A stretch of DNA of 10,560 bases, taken from positions 1 through 10,560 of the forward strand of contig CAMAQW010000053.1 in the NCBI GenBank assembly GCA_945860335.1, written 5' to 3'. The translations under genes and the position numbers were made by a program. This document shows, piece after piece, positions 1-6,700 of this stretch (its first letter is position 1; each line of letters opens with the position of its first letter). The notes under the pieces are model-generated. The model was not told where the DNA came from, ran no database searches, and saw only the letters and a list, made by a program, of their open reading frames with translations. Source of the stretch: Sediminibacterium ginsengisoli (lineage in GTDB: Bacteria; Bacteroidota; Bacteroidia; Chitinophagales; Chitinophagaceae).

Positions 1-647
1 AAGAAGGTATTGCTAAACGAATTGCCAAAGAAGTAAAAAATAATACTTACGTTAATTTAGGCATTGGCATCCCTACCCTAGTGGCCAACTATTTACACGA
101 AGGCATCAACGTATGTTTTCAAAGTGAAAACGGCCTGTTGGGTGTTGGCCCTTTTCCAAAAGAATTTGCTGTAGACCCTGACACCATCAATGCTGGTAAG
201 CAAACCATAACAGCGCTTCCGGGTGCTAGTTCATTTGATTCTGCCATGAGCTTTGGTATGATTCATTCAAAAAAAATTGACTTAACCATACTTGGTGCGA
301 TGGAAGTTTCTGAAAACGGAGATATTGCCAACTGGAAAATTCCGGGTAAAATGGTCAAAGGGATGGGTGGTGCCATGGATCTTGTTGCTTCTGCAAAACA
401 TATTATTGTTGCCATGCAACACGTTAATAAAGCAGGGGAAAGTAAACTTCTTGCCAAATGTGATTTGCCTCTTACTGGAAAAAACTGCGTTAAACGAATT
501 GTGACCGAATTAGCTGTTATTGATATTGCACCAGAAGGCGGATTTGTACTAATCGAAAGAGCACCTGGCGTATCAATTGAGCAAATAAAAAATGCCACTG
601 CTGGAAAGCTCCTTATTAGTGGAGACATCCCAGAAATGGCATTGTAA
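1..647 (+). CDS. scoB: Succinyl-CoA:3-oxoacid CoA-transferase subunit B, 5' end cut by the window
   Basis: This is the beta subunit of a two-subunit CoA transferase that moves CoA from succinyl-CoA to acetoacetate in the cytoplasm. The frame is open from base 3 and gives 214 residues, starting EGIAKRIAKEV. Family members are about 215-220 aa, so only some five N-terminal residues are missing; the GTG at 81 is internal, not the start. Visible family blocks are NLGIGIPTLVANY (visible residues 18-30), QSENGLLGVGP with the catalytic Glu at visible residue 42, the INAGK-to-LPGAS-to-SAMSFGMI stretch, and IPGKMVKGMGGAMDLVA. The alpha subunit (scoA) is expected just upstream, outside the window. It converges on hppD with 16 bases between stop codons and no obvious terminator hairpin. 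Its place beside a tyrosine degradation cluster fits activation of the acetoacetate that pathway releases. The family call is firm; the acetoacetate preference is inferred from family and context. Confidence 0.93.
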   Translation, partial: EGIAKRIAKEVKNNTYVNLGIGIPTLVANYLHEGINVCFQSENGLLGVGPFPKEFAVDPDTINAGKQTITALPGASSFDSAMSFGMIHSKKIDLTILGAMEVSENGDIANWKIPGKMVKGMGGAMDLVASAKHIIVAMQHVNKAGESKLLAKCDLPLTGKNCVKRIVTELAVIDIAPEGGFVLIERAPGVSIEQIKNATAGKLLISGDIPEMAL

Positions 648-663
648 AAACAGACAAATTAAA

Positions 664-1758
664 TTATAAGTTTCCTCTTAATTCTTGTTCTCTTTCGAGT
701 GCTTCAAAAAGTGCTTTAAAATTTCCTGCACCAAATGATTTAGCCCCTTTGCGCTGAATGATTTCAAAAAACAAGGTAGGTCTATCCTCTACTGGCTTGG
801 TAAATATTTGTAGCAGGTATCCTTCATCGTCACGGTCAACAAGTATGCCTAGTTTTCTTAACGGCGCTAGGTCTTCATCGATAGGGCCAATACGGTCTAG
901 TAGTTCATCGTAATAAGTACCAGGTACTTTTAAAAACTCCACCCCTCTTTCATTTAACGCTGTTACTGTGGTAATAATATCCTGCGTGGCAATCGCAATA
1001 TGTTGCACTCCAGCATCTTTATAAAAATCTAGGTATTCTTCTACTTGAGATTTTTTCTTACCTTCTGCTGGCTCATTAATGGGGAATTTAACAAACCCAT
1101 TTCCATTACTCATTACTTTACTCATGAGTGCAGAGTATTCGGTAGAAATTTGCTTGTCATCAAAAGTTAGAATATTTTTAAAACCCATTACGTCTTCGTA
1201 AAAAGAAACCCAGGTATTCATTTGATTCCAACCCACATTACCTACGCAATGATCTATATATTGAAGCCCAACATCTGAAGGATTGTAATGGCTTTCCCAC
1301 ACTTTAAAGCCTGGCATAAATGTGCCTTTGTAATCTTTACGTTCAATAAATAAATGAACCGTATCGCCATAAATGTGAATACCGCTCATTACAATTTTAC
1401 CATCCGCGTCTTCACGTGTAGTAGGCTCCATATAAGGCTTTGCACCACGCTTTACGGTTTGCGCAAAAGCATCGGTAGCATCGTTTACCATTAAGGCAAC
1501 TGCTTTTACACCATCGCCATGTTTGTTTACATGCTCCGCAATTGAACCTGTTGGATGTAGTGGCGTAGTTAAAACGAGTCTTACTTTATTTTGAACAAGT
1601 ACATAGGATACTTTTTCTTTATCGCCTGTTTCAGGACCGCTATATGCATAGCTCTGAAATCCAAAAGCTGTTTTGTAAAAATGTGCAGCTTGCTTTGCAT
1701 TACCTACATACAACTCTACATAGTCTGTTCCCATGAGGGGTAAAAAATCTGTGCTCAT
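664..1758 (-). CDS. hppD: 4-hydroxyphenylpyruvate dioxygenase
   Basis: This is an Fe(II)-dependent oxygenase that converts 4-hydroxyphenylpyruvate to homogentisate, the second step of tyrosine breakdown, in the cytoplasm. At 364 aa it has normal family length. It has two vicinal-oxygen-chelate halves: an N-terminal one from about residue 10 to 145 (GTDYVELYVGNAKQAAHFYK) and a catalytic one from about 163 to the end. The three iron ligands fall where expected: His170 in YIDHCVGNV, His253 in VQHIAIAT and Glu332 in LFFEIIQRKG. The C-terminal signature GAGNFKALFEALEREQELRGNL-like tail is the substrate-gating helix typical of true HPPD. The ATG at 1758 is the only sensible start. It lies 15 bases downstream of hmgA on the same strand, so the two are probably co-transcribed from the promoter in front of hmgA. 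Confidence 0.96.
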   Translation of the reverse strand: MSTDFLPLMGTDYVELYVGNAKQAAHFYKTAFGFQSYAYSGPETGDKEKVSYVLVQNKVRLVLTTPLHPTGSIAEHVNKHGDGVKAVALMVNDATDAFAQTVKRGAKPYMEPTTREDADGKIVMSGIHIYGDTVHLFIERKDYKGTFMPGFKVWESHYNPSDVGLQYIDHCVGNVGWNQMNTWVSFYEDVMGFKNILTFDDKQISTEYSALMSKVMSNGNGFVKFPINEPAEGKKKSQVEEYLDFYKDAGVQHIAIATQDIITTVTALNERGVEFLKVPGTYYDELLDRIGPIDEDLAPLRKLGILVDRDDEGYLLQIFTKPVEDRPTLFFEIIQRKGAKSFGAGNFKALFEALEREQELRGNL

Positions 1759-1773
1759 ATAAATTTTTAAGTC

Positions 1774-2940
1774 TTATTCAATATTGTGTTGCCAACTCTT
1801 GTGGTAACTTTCATCTTCAATAGCAATGGCATCTTCTGTTAACATCAGTGGCTTAAATGGATCAATCATAACAGCCAGTTCTTCTGTCTTTTCTTTGCCA
1901 ATAGAACTTTCTACAGTGCCCGGATGTGGACCATGTGGTATGCCACCTGGGTGTAATGTAATTTGACCTTGCACCACAGATTTTCTGCTCATAAAATCAC
2001 CGTCTACATAATACAGCACTTCATCACTATCAATATTGCTATGGTTATATGGCGCAGGGATTGCCTGTGGATGGTAATCATATTTACGCGGCACAAATGA
2101 GCAGATCACAAAATTGTGCGCTTCAAATGTTTGGTGCACCGGTGGTGGCTGGTGCACACGACCCGTAATAGGTTCAAAATTATGAATCGAAAAAGCCCAT
2201 GGATAATGGTATCCATCCCATCCAATAAAATCAAATGGATGTGTGCCATAGGTGTACGGATATATTAAACCCTGCTTTTTAATGAGTACTTTAAAGTCGC
2301 CAGTTTCATCAAAGGTTTCAAGATCAGTAGGTCTTACTATGTCCCGCTCGCAAAATGGCGAATGCTCCATCAGTTGACCATATTTATTTTGGTATCTTTT
2401 AGGAAAATGTATGGGACTAAAACTTTCGATAATAAATAACCTATTGTCAGTGTCATTAAATTCTATCTGGTAAATGGTACCACGAGGTACAACAACATAA
2501 TCGCCGTACTTAAAATATATTTTACCAAATCCAGATTTTAAAGTGCCCGAACCTTTATGGATAAACAACACTTCATCGGCCTGACTATTTTTATAAAAAT
2601 AAGTAGTCATCGACTCCATAGGAGCCGCTAAAGAAATTTGTAAATCTGAATTTACCAATACGATTTTTCGACTCTCTAAATAATCTTTTTGTGGCTTTAT
2701 ATTAAAGCCAAGCAAACTGGTATGTCGTAAATGTTTTTCTCTTGCAATTTTTGGCTCTACCGAATACGGCGTACCCAATTCTTTTACAATGGTTGGTGGA
2801 TGCGTATGGTATACGAGTGAATACATACTAGAAAAACCTTCGGTAGAAACAAGTTCTTCGGCATAAAGTGCACCATCGGGTTTTCTAAAAACGGTATGAC
2901 GTTTTGCAGGAATTTGTCCTAAAGTATGGTATATTGGCAT
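1774..2940 (-). CDS. hmgA: Homogentisate 1,2-dioxygenase (short bacterial form)
   Basis: This Fe(II) ring-cleaving dioxygenase turns homogentisate into maleylacetoacetate. I place the start at the ATG at 2940 (MPIYHTLGQIPAKRHTVF), giving 388 aa. The frame stays open to a TTG at 2973, but those 11 residues look non-coding and overlap the palindrome. The protein is a double-stranded beta-helix (cupin). Likely iron ligands in the C-terminal half are His300 (APYNHSN), Glu307 (SDEVLYY) and His336 (IPHGPHPG). The His-to-His spacing of 36 equals that of the human enzyme, although the His-to-Glu spacing is one residue longer. It is shorter than the classical human/proteobacterial enzyme (about 430-445 aa) and resembles the compact Bacteroidota version. 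First gene of the leftward hmgA-hppD pair and divergent from fahA. Confidence 0.93.
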   Translation of the reverse strand: MPIYHTLGQIPAKRHTVFRKPDGALYAEELVSTEGFSSMYSLVYHTHPPTIVKELGTPYSVEPKIAREKHLRHTSLLGFNIKPQKDYLESRKIVLVNSDLQISLAAPMESMTTYFYKNSQADEVLFIHKGSGTLKSGFGKIYFKYGDYVVVPRGTIYQIEFNDTDNRLFIIESFSPIHFPKRYQNKYGQLMEHSPFCERDIVRPTDLETFDETGDFKVLIKKQGLIYPYTYGTHPFDFIGWDGYHYPWAFSIHNFEPITGRVHQPPPVHQTFEAHNFVICSFVPRKYDYHPQAIPAPYNHSNIDSDEVLYYVDGDFMSRKSVVQGQITLHPGGIPHGPHPGTVESSIGKEKTEELAVMIDPFKPLMLTEDAIAIEDESYHKSWQHNIE

Positions 2941-2961
2941 AGCAGGGTATTTATTCCGCTG

Positions 2962-2969
2962 CAATACTA
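2962..2969 (-). promoter_or_regulatory. Possible Bacteroidota -7 element for hmgA
   Basis: Read leftward the bases are TAGTATTG, one mismatch from the Bacteroidota consensus TAnnTTTG. A transcript would begin around 2955 and leave a leader of roughly 15 bases before the hmgA ATG. It overlaps the left arm of the palindrome, which would suit repression. No clear -33 TTG is seen at the usual distance, so this is weak. Confidence 0.25.
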
Positions 2970-2983
2970 ACAATTATTAGTAT
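2964..2983. promoter_or_regulatory. 20-bp near-perfect palindrome between divergent hmgA and fahA, candidate operator
   Basis: The arms are ATACTAA (2964-2970) and TTAGTAT (2977-2983), perfect inverse complements. They flank a central AATT (2972-2975) on the same axis, so only one symmetric pair (2971/2976) is mismatched across 20 bases. It lies 24 bases upstream of the hmgA ATG and 46 bases upstream of the fahA ATG. Dyads of this size often bind a dimeric repressor or activator, and this position could control both operons. No regulator gene is in the window, so the binding protein is unknown. The symmetry is seen directly; the operator role is inferred, and AT-rich DNA raises the chance of coincidence. 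Confidence 0.5.
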
Positions 2984-3000
2984 AAAATAGAATATTATTT

Positions 3001-3008
3001 TACCTTCG
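3001..3008 (+). promoter_or_regulatory. Possible Bacteroidota -7 element for fahA
   Basis: TACCTTCG differs from the Bacteroidota -7 consensus TAnnTTTG at one base. It sits 20 bases before the fahA ATG, leaving room for a short leader. The palindrome lies 17 bases upstream of it, roughly where the -33 element should be, so a bound protein could affect polymerase. No convincing TTG -33 element was found. Confidence 0.3.
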
Positions 3009-3028
3009 TTTTGCACAATTAACATTCC

Positions 3029-4024
3029 ATGAAAATCATTAGCTACCGTTTAAACAATGCCACTTCTTACGGCGTTTTGGTCAATAACGAACTCTATTCA
3101 TTACCAGAAAATCAGTCGGGCTTACCGGCTACGTTGAATGCCTTTTTAGCACTCGAAGAAAGTGGCATGGAAATGGCCCGCCAAACAGCTCAGCAAATTG
3201 AAGCCGGAACGCTCGTTGCAAACCCTGTAAGCAATTACGAGATTTTGGCACCTGTGCCCCACCCTACTTCTTGTAGAGATGGATACGCTTTTAGACAACA
3301 CGTAGAAGCGGCCCGAAAAAATAGAGGCGTAGAAATGATTCCTGAATTTGATCAGTACCCTATTTTTTATTTTACCAACCACCAAGCTGTTGAAGGACCG
3401 GGCCCTGTTTATTGCATGCCCGATCATTTTGAGCAACTCGATTTTGAACTTGAAATAGCCATTGTTATTGGTAAAAAGGGAAGAAATATTAAAGCCAGTG
3501 AAGCAGATGCGTATATCGCAGGATTTACCATCATGAATGATATGAGTGCAAGAAAACTGCAAATGGAAGAAATGCTTTTAAACCTAGGCCCTGCCAAAGG
3601 AAAAGATTTTTCTACCGTGATTGGACCTTGGCTTGTAACACCCGATGAGCTTGCGCAAAAAGTAGCACCTACTAAGGCTGGACATGTAGGCCTTAATTAC
3701 AATTTAGAAATGAAGTGTTTTGTGAATGATATTTTAGTTTCTAGCGGAAACGTAAAAGATATGGATTGGACATTTGCAGAAATTATTGAAAGATGTTCTT
3801 ACGGTGTAACCCTATATCCGGGTGATGTAATTGGCTCTGGAACCGTTGGTACCGGATGCTTTTTAGAACTCAATGGCACCGGAAAAAGATTGGATCCTAA
3901 TTTTAAGCCACAATGGTTACAAAATGGAGATAAGGTTACCATGACTATTGATGAGTTAGGTATTTTAGAAAATCAAATTATAGCAGAAGATACCAACTGG
4001 TCTATTTTATCGTTAAAGAAATAA
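3029..4024 (+). CDS. fahA: Fumarylacetoacetate hydrolase family protein, probable fumarylacetoacetase
   Basis: It cleaves fumarylacetoacetate to fumarate and acetoacetate, the last step of the homogentisate pathway. The protein is 331 aa, shorter than mammalian FAH (about 420 aa) but usual for the bacterial form. Family residues are clear: Asp84 and His91 in RDGYAFRQHV keep the exact D-x6-H spacing of mouse Asp126/His133. Glu140 and Glu142 in LDFELEIAIVIGK and Asp171 in MNDMSARKLQ complete the metal site, and Lys192 in GPAKGKDF matches the catalytic-site lysine. The family also contains hydratases and decarboxylases acting on other 2-oxo acids; divergent placement beside hmgA favours fumarylacetoacetase. 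The ATG at 3029 starts a typical N-terminus (MKIISYRL). Only 2 bases separate its stop from the next gene, so translational coupling is likely. Confidence 0.88.
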   Translation: MKIISYRLNNATSYGVLVNNELYSLPENQSGLPATLNAFLALEESGMEMARQTAQQIEAGTLVANPVSNYEILAPVPHPTSCRDGYAFRQHVEAARKNRGVEMIPEFDQYPIFYFTNHQAVEGPGPVYCMPDHFEQLDFELEIAIVIGKKGRNIKASEADAYIAGFTIMNDMSARKLQMEEMLLNLGPAKGKDFSTVIGPWLVTPDELAQKVAPTKAGHVGLNYNLEMKCFVNDILVSSGNVKDMDWTFAEIIERCSYGVTLYPGDVIGSGTVGTGCFLELNGTGKRLDPNFKPQWLQNGDKVTMTIDELGILENQIIAEDTNWSILSLKK

Positions 4025-4026
4025 GC

Positions 4027-4884
4027 ATGCTTACCATCAACACATCAGATATAAGTCCATTAGAACTTCAGGGATATTTACAAAGTGCCATTGCGCCTAG
4101 GCCTATTTGTTTGGCATCTACCATCGATAAAGAAGGTCAGGTAAACCTTAGTCCGTTCAGCTATTTTAATTTATTTAGCATGAACCCGCCTATTTGTATT
4201 TTTTCGCCTTCCAGAAGAGTGAGAGACAATACCACCAAGCATACCCTCGAAAATTTAAAGGAAGTTCCAGAGTGTGTAATCAACATTGTAAACTATGCGA
4301 TGGTGCAGCAGGTATCGCTCTCAAGTTGCGAATACCCTAAAAATATTAATGAATTTACAAAAGCAGGCTTTACACAAATCCCTTCTGATTTAGTGGCCCC
4401 TCCAAGGGTTGCAGAGTCGCCTATACAACTTGAATGTACTGTTGCACAAATTATTGCACTCGGCGAAAAAGCCGGTGCCGGAAATTTAGTACTTGCCGAA
4501 ATAAAAAAAATACACATTGCAGAAGCGGTACTAAATGCACACAATAAAATTGATCAAGCTAAACTTGATTTAGTTGCAAGACTTGGTGGAGATTGGTATG
4601 CAAGAATTAACGAACAAAACTTGTTTGAGGTAACCAAGCCCAACACACAGCTAGGCATGGGTTTTGACCTGTTACCTAAATTTATTAAGGATCTTGCCGG
4701 ATTGACTAACAATGAAAAAGCACAGCTAGCAAATTGCACAACACTTCCAGCCTCCCTCGCACAAAACACAGATGTCCTGGTAAACTTATTGCCTGCTAGT
4801 ATTGAAGCCATTAAACTAGAACTAGGAAATAACAATGCACAAAGCGCTTGGACGATTATTGAAAAATTAGCTTCGCATCAATAA
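4027..4884 (+). CDS. Flavin-reductase-like FMN-binding protein with a C-terminal extension, role in pathway unknown
   Basis: The 285-aa protein belongs to the flavin-reductase-like (DIM6/NTAB) split-barrel family. The flavin-binding core spans about residues 18-170, with APRPICLASTID at 23-34, then VNLSPFSYFNLFS and the S60/R63-R66 phosphate-contacting region. VARLGGDWYAR (183-193) is a signature I associate with this subfamily. Residues about 205-285 form a tail (GMGFDLLPKFIKDL then LTNNEKAQLANCTTLPASL) absent from simple flavin reductases. From memory, similar proteins recur beside hmgA/fahA in other Bacteroidota, which suggests a fixed but unexplained pathway role. It is almost fused in transcription to fahA (2-base gap). 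Its 3' end overlaps the end of phhA on the other strand by 29 bases. Possible jobs are supplying reduced flavin or recycling pterin for PhhA; neither is shown by sequence. Confidence 0.85.
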   Translation: MLTINTSDISPLELQGYLQSAIAPRPICLASTIDKEGQVNLSPFSYFNLFSMNPPICIFSPSRRVRDNTTKHTLENLKEVPECVINIVNYAMVQQVSLSSCEYPKNINEFTKAGFTQIPSDLVAPPRVAESPIQLECTVAQIIALGEKAGAGNLVLAEIKKIHIAEAVLNAHNKIDQAKLDLVARLGGDWYARINEQNLFEVTKPNTQLGMGFDLLPKFIKDLAGLTNNEKAQLANCTTLPASLAQNTDVLVNLLPASIEAIKLELGNNNAQSAWTIIEKLASHQ

Positions 4885-6637
4885 TTCCAAGACCATCGGT
4901 TATCAATGTTGTAAAACTAGGATGTTCCGTTTTTTGCCTTTCGAGATAGGTTCTTATTGTTTTTGAAAATGGACCATCCTCCTCTGTAGCTGCAATAATT
5001 TCTAAAATTTCGAGTGCACAAAGCCAATCTTTTTTATGCGATGCTTGTACTTGATTAAATATATTTTCAAGTTCCGCTAATTGCGCAGTAGTGATGGGTT
5101 CTAATTCAATTTGCCCTCTAATTTCCCGAACCTTTGCAAACAGTGCATGATAGGCATAGTCGTTACCCGAATAGCTGGGCTGATGTGTTTGCTCAGGCGA
5201 CACATACAACTGATCTTCAAAAGTGCTAATATCGGCAGGACCATTAAATACAGATACAATAGAAGTGCCCACTGCCATATCAAATACACCCCATGATGGA
5301 TCAAACAAAACAAGTCCTTCTTTACTTTTTACAGTACAAGATGTAAATGAAAAAATTAAATTTTTAGTACCCTGTTTTGTTATGTCTCTTAAAATACCTT
5401 GAACAGTAATGCCTGATTCAAATGATAAAAGCACTTCTTGATTGAGTTCAATTCCTGCATCAGTTAGGTCTTGATCTGTAAAATCTTCGAGCGGCTTAGT
5501 AGCACCCATTAAATTACCTACTGGTGATCCAAAACCATCTGCATGATAATTTTTACCATGACCATGTAATTGTTTGTGGCTAGCTGCTAAAGCCGTTGGA
5601 CCTGTTGTTTTTATATACGCTACACTAGATCCTGGTCCTTCCAATACCTGCGTGCACACACCTGATACCTGAATACCAGAACTATATGCTAGGGTACAAA
5701 TATTTTTACACTCAATGGCTTTTTTTACACTCGATAAACCACCAACTCTAAACGCCATGGTGCTTTCAAACTGTTTTAATACATCAATTAAGTTTTGAAA
5801 GGTAGGTGTTACAAATAGCTGTGGCTGTGGCTTTGTAATATCATAAGAATACGTGAGGGCATCAATGGTATAAGGTATTTTTTTTACCTCAGGGCGCATG
5901 CAAGAAGCACTCTCCCCTATTGATGACAACAAACCTGCTCCATAAATTTTGGGTTGATCGAGTGGTCCAATTAAACCATACTCGACGGTCCACCACTGCA
6001 ATCTACTAAGCAATGCCATTTCGGAAGGTTCGCCTAAATTTTGTTGTTGTTCAAAAATAGTAGCTTCTGTTTTTTTGATGACGTCTTCATCAATCCCTGG
6101 CATTTCTTTTAAAATAGAAAGCTGTCTGATGGTTTCATAGAGTTCAAAATCTTTGGAAGAAAAAATAGCTTTGGTTCCAATAAAACCAAGATAACTTAAG
6201 TATTGATTGTAATCAGTATCACTAATAATAGGTGCATGTCCCGCCGATTCATGAATAATATCGGGGGCACTGGTATATTCAATATGTTCTAGTTGTCTGA
6301 TATCGGCAGCAATAACAAGCACCCGGTATGCCTGAAATTCCATAAATGCAGCGGGTGGAATAAATCCATCCACGGTAACAGCACCCCAACCAATATTTGC
6401 AAGCGCATCATTAATTTCTTGTAAGCTTGGAATTTTTTCGATGGTTAACCCCGCCATTTTTAAGCCTGGAATATAAGGGTAGTATGCAGCGTCTTTTAGG
6501 AAACTATAATTTTGACGCATAACATACCTCCAAACAGCATGGTCTACACTGGTATACTTTTCGTAACGCTGATCTACAATGTATTTGGCTAAGTGCGGGG
6601 GCAAATTTGCCACCTGCTCATTGTTAAAATTATTCAT
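4856..6637 (-). CDS. phhA: Phenylalanine 4-hydroxylase (aromatic amino acid hydroxylase) with a long C-terminal extension
   Basis: This non-haem iron, tetrahydropterin-dependent monooxygenase converts phenylalanine to tyrosine and feeds the pathway encoded alongside. I start it at the ATG at 6637 (MNNFNNEQ), preceded by AAGGAAG eight to nine bases upstream, giving 593 aa; an in-frame TTG at 6673 is less likely. No ACT regulatory domain is present. The catalytic domain runs from about residue 10 to 298: YEKYTSVDHAVWRYVMRQ, then PDIIHESAGHAP with iron ligands His129 and His134, WWTVEYGL with the third ligand Glu219, and the conserved YGAGLLSSIGE. Classical bacterial enzymes stop near 260-300 aa. 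Here about 295 residues follow, including a His-rich stretch (HKQLHGHGKNYHADGFGSP, about 354-372); I recognise no domain there, although long forms like this occur in Bacteroidota. Tryptophan or tyrosine hydroxylation is possible but less likely given the neighbours. Confidence 0.92.
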   Translation of the reverse strand: MNNFNNEQVANLPPHLAKYIVDQRYEKYTSVDHAVWRYVMRQNYSFLKDAAYYPYIPGLKMAGLTIEKIPSLQEINDALANIGWGAVTVDGFIPPAAFMEFQAYRVLVIAADIRQLEHIEYTSAPDIIHESAGHAPIISDTDYNQYLSYLGFIGTKAIFSSKDFELYETIRQLSILKEMPGIDEDVIKKTEATIFEQQQNLGEPSEMALLSRLQWWTVEYGLIGPLDQPKIYGAGLLSSIGESASCMRPEVKKIPYTIDALTYSYDITKPQPQLFVTPTFQNLIDVLKQFESTMAFRVGGLSSVKKAIECKNICTLAYSSGIQVSGVCTQVLEGPGSSVAYIKTTGPTALAASHKQLHGHGKNYHADGFGSPVGNLMGATKPLEDFTDQDLTDAGIELNQEVLLSFESGITVQGILRDITKQGTKNLIFSFTSCTVKSKEGLVLFDPSWGVFDMAVGTSIVSVFNGPADISTFEDQLYVSPEQTHQPSYSGNDYAYHALFAKVREIRGQIELEPITTAQLAELENIFNQVQASHKKDWLCALEILEIIAATEEDGPFSKTIRTYLERQKTEHPSFTTLITDGLGIIDAKLIFQ

Positions 6638-6670
6638 TGACTCGCTTCCTTGTAAGAAGCTAAAGTAGTA

Positions 6671-6678
6671 CAAATTAA
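6671..6678 (-). promoter_or_regulatory. Possible Bacteroidota -7 element for phhA
   Basis: Read leftward the bases are TTAATTTG, one mismatch from TAnnTTTG, placed 33 bases before the phhA ATG. It would give phhA its own promoter in the 63-base gap behind the peroxidase gene. No -33 TTG lies at proper spacing, as the nearest TTTG is only 9 bases upstream. The call is therefore weak. Confidence 0.22.
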
Positions 6679-6700
6679 ATAAAATAACAAACGTTAGTTT

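Noticed and set aside
263..628. Open frame on the - strand within the CoA-transferase gene
   Set aside because: It mirrors a strongly conserved gene, has no recognisable motif and no leader of its own.
2941..2973. Extended N-terminus of HmgA from a TTG at 2973
   Set aside because: MPIYHTLGQIP from the ATG at 2940 matches the usual family start; the extra codons overlap the palindrome and promoter region.
3146..3562. 138-codon open frame on the - strand inside fahA
   Set aside because: Antisense to catalytic motifs of fahA; the composition (Ser/Cys/Phe-rich, low complexity) is typical of a shadow frame.
4293..4835. Two open frames on the - strand inside the flavin-reductase-like gene
   Set aside because: They are opposite conserved coding sequence and show no protein family features.
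5101..5313. Short frames on both strands inside the phhA extension, considered as evidence that the extension is mis-annotated
   Set aside because: The phhA frame is continuous with sensible composition through to its stop; the small frames have no features.
6679..6700. Inverted repeat AAAC/GTTT after the peroxidase gene as a terminator
   Set aside because: The stem is only 4 bp with no following T-run in the direction of transcription.
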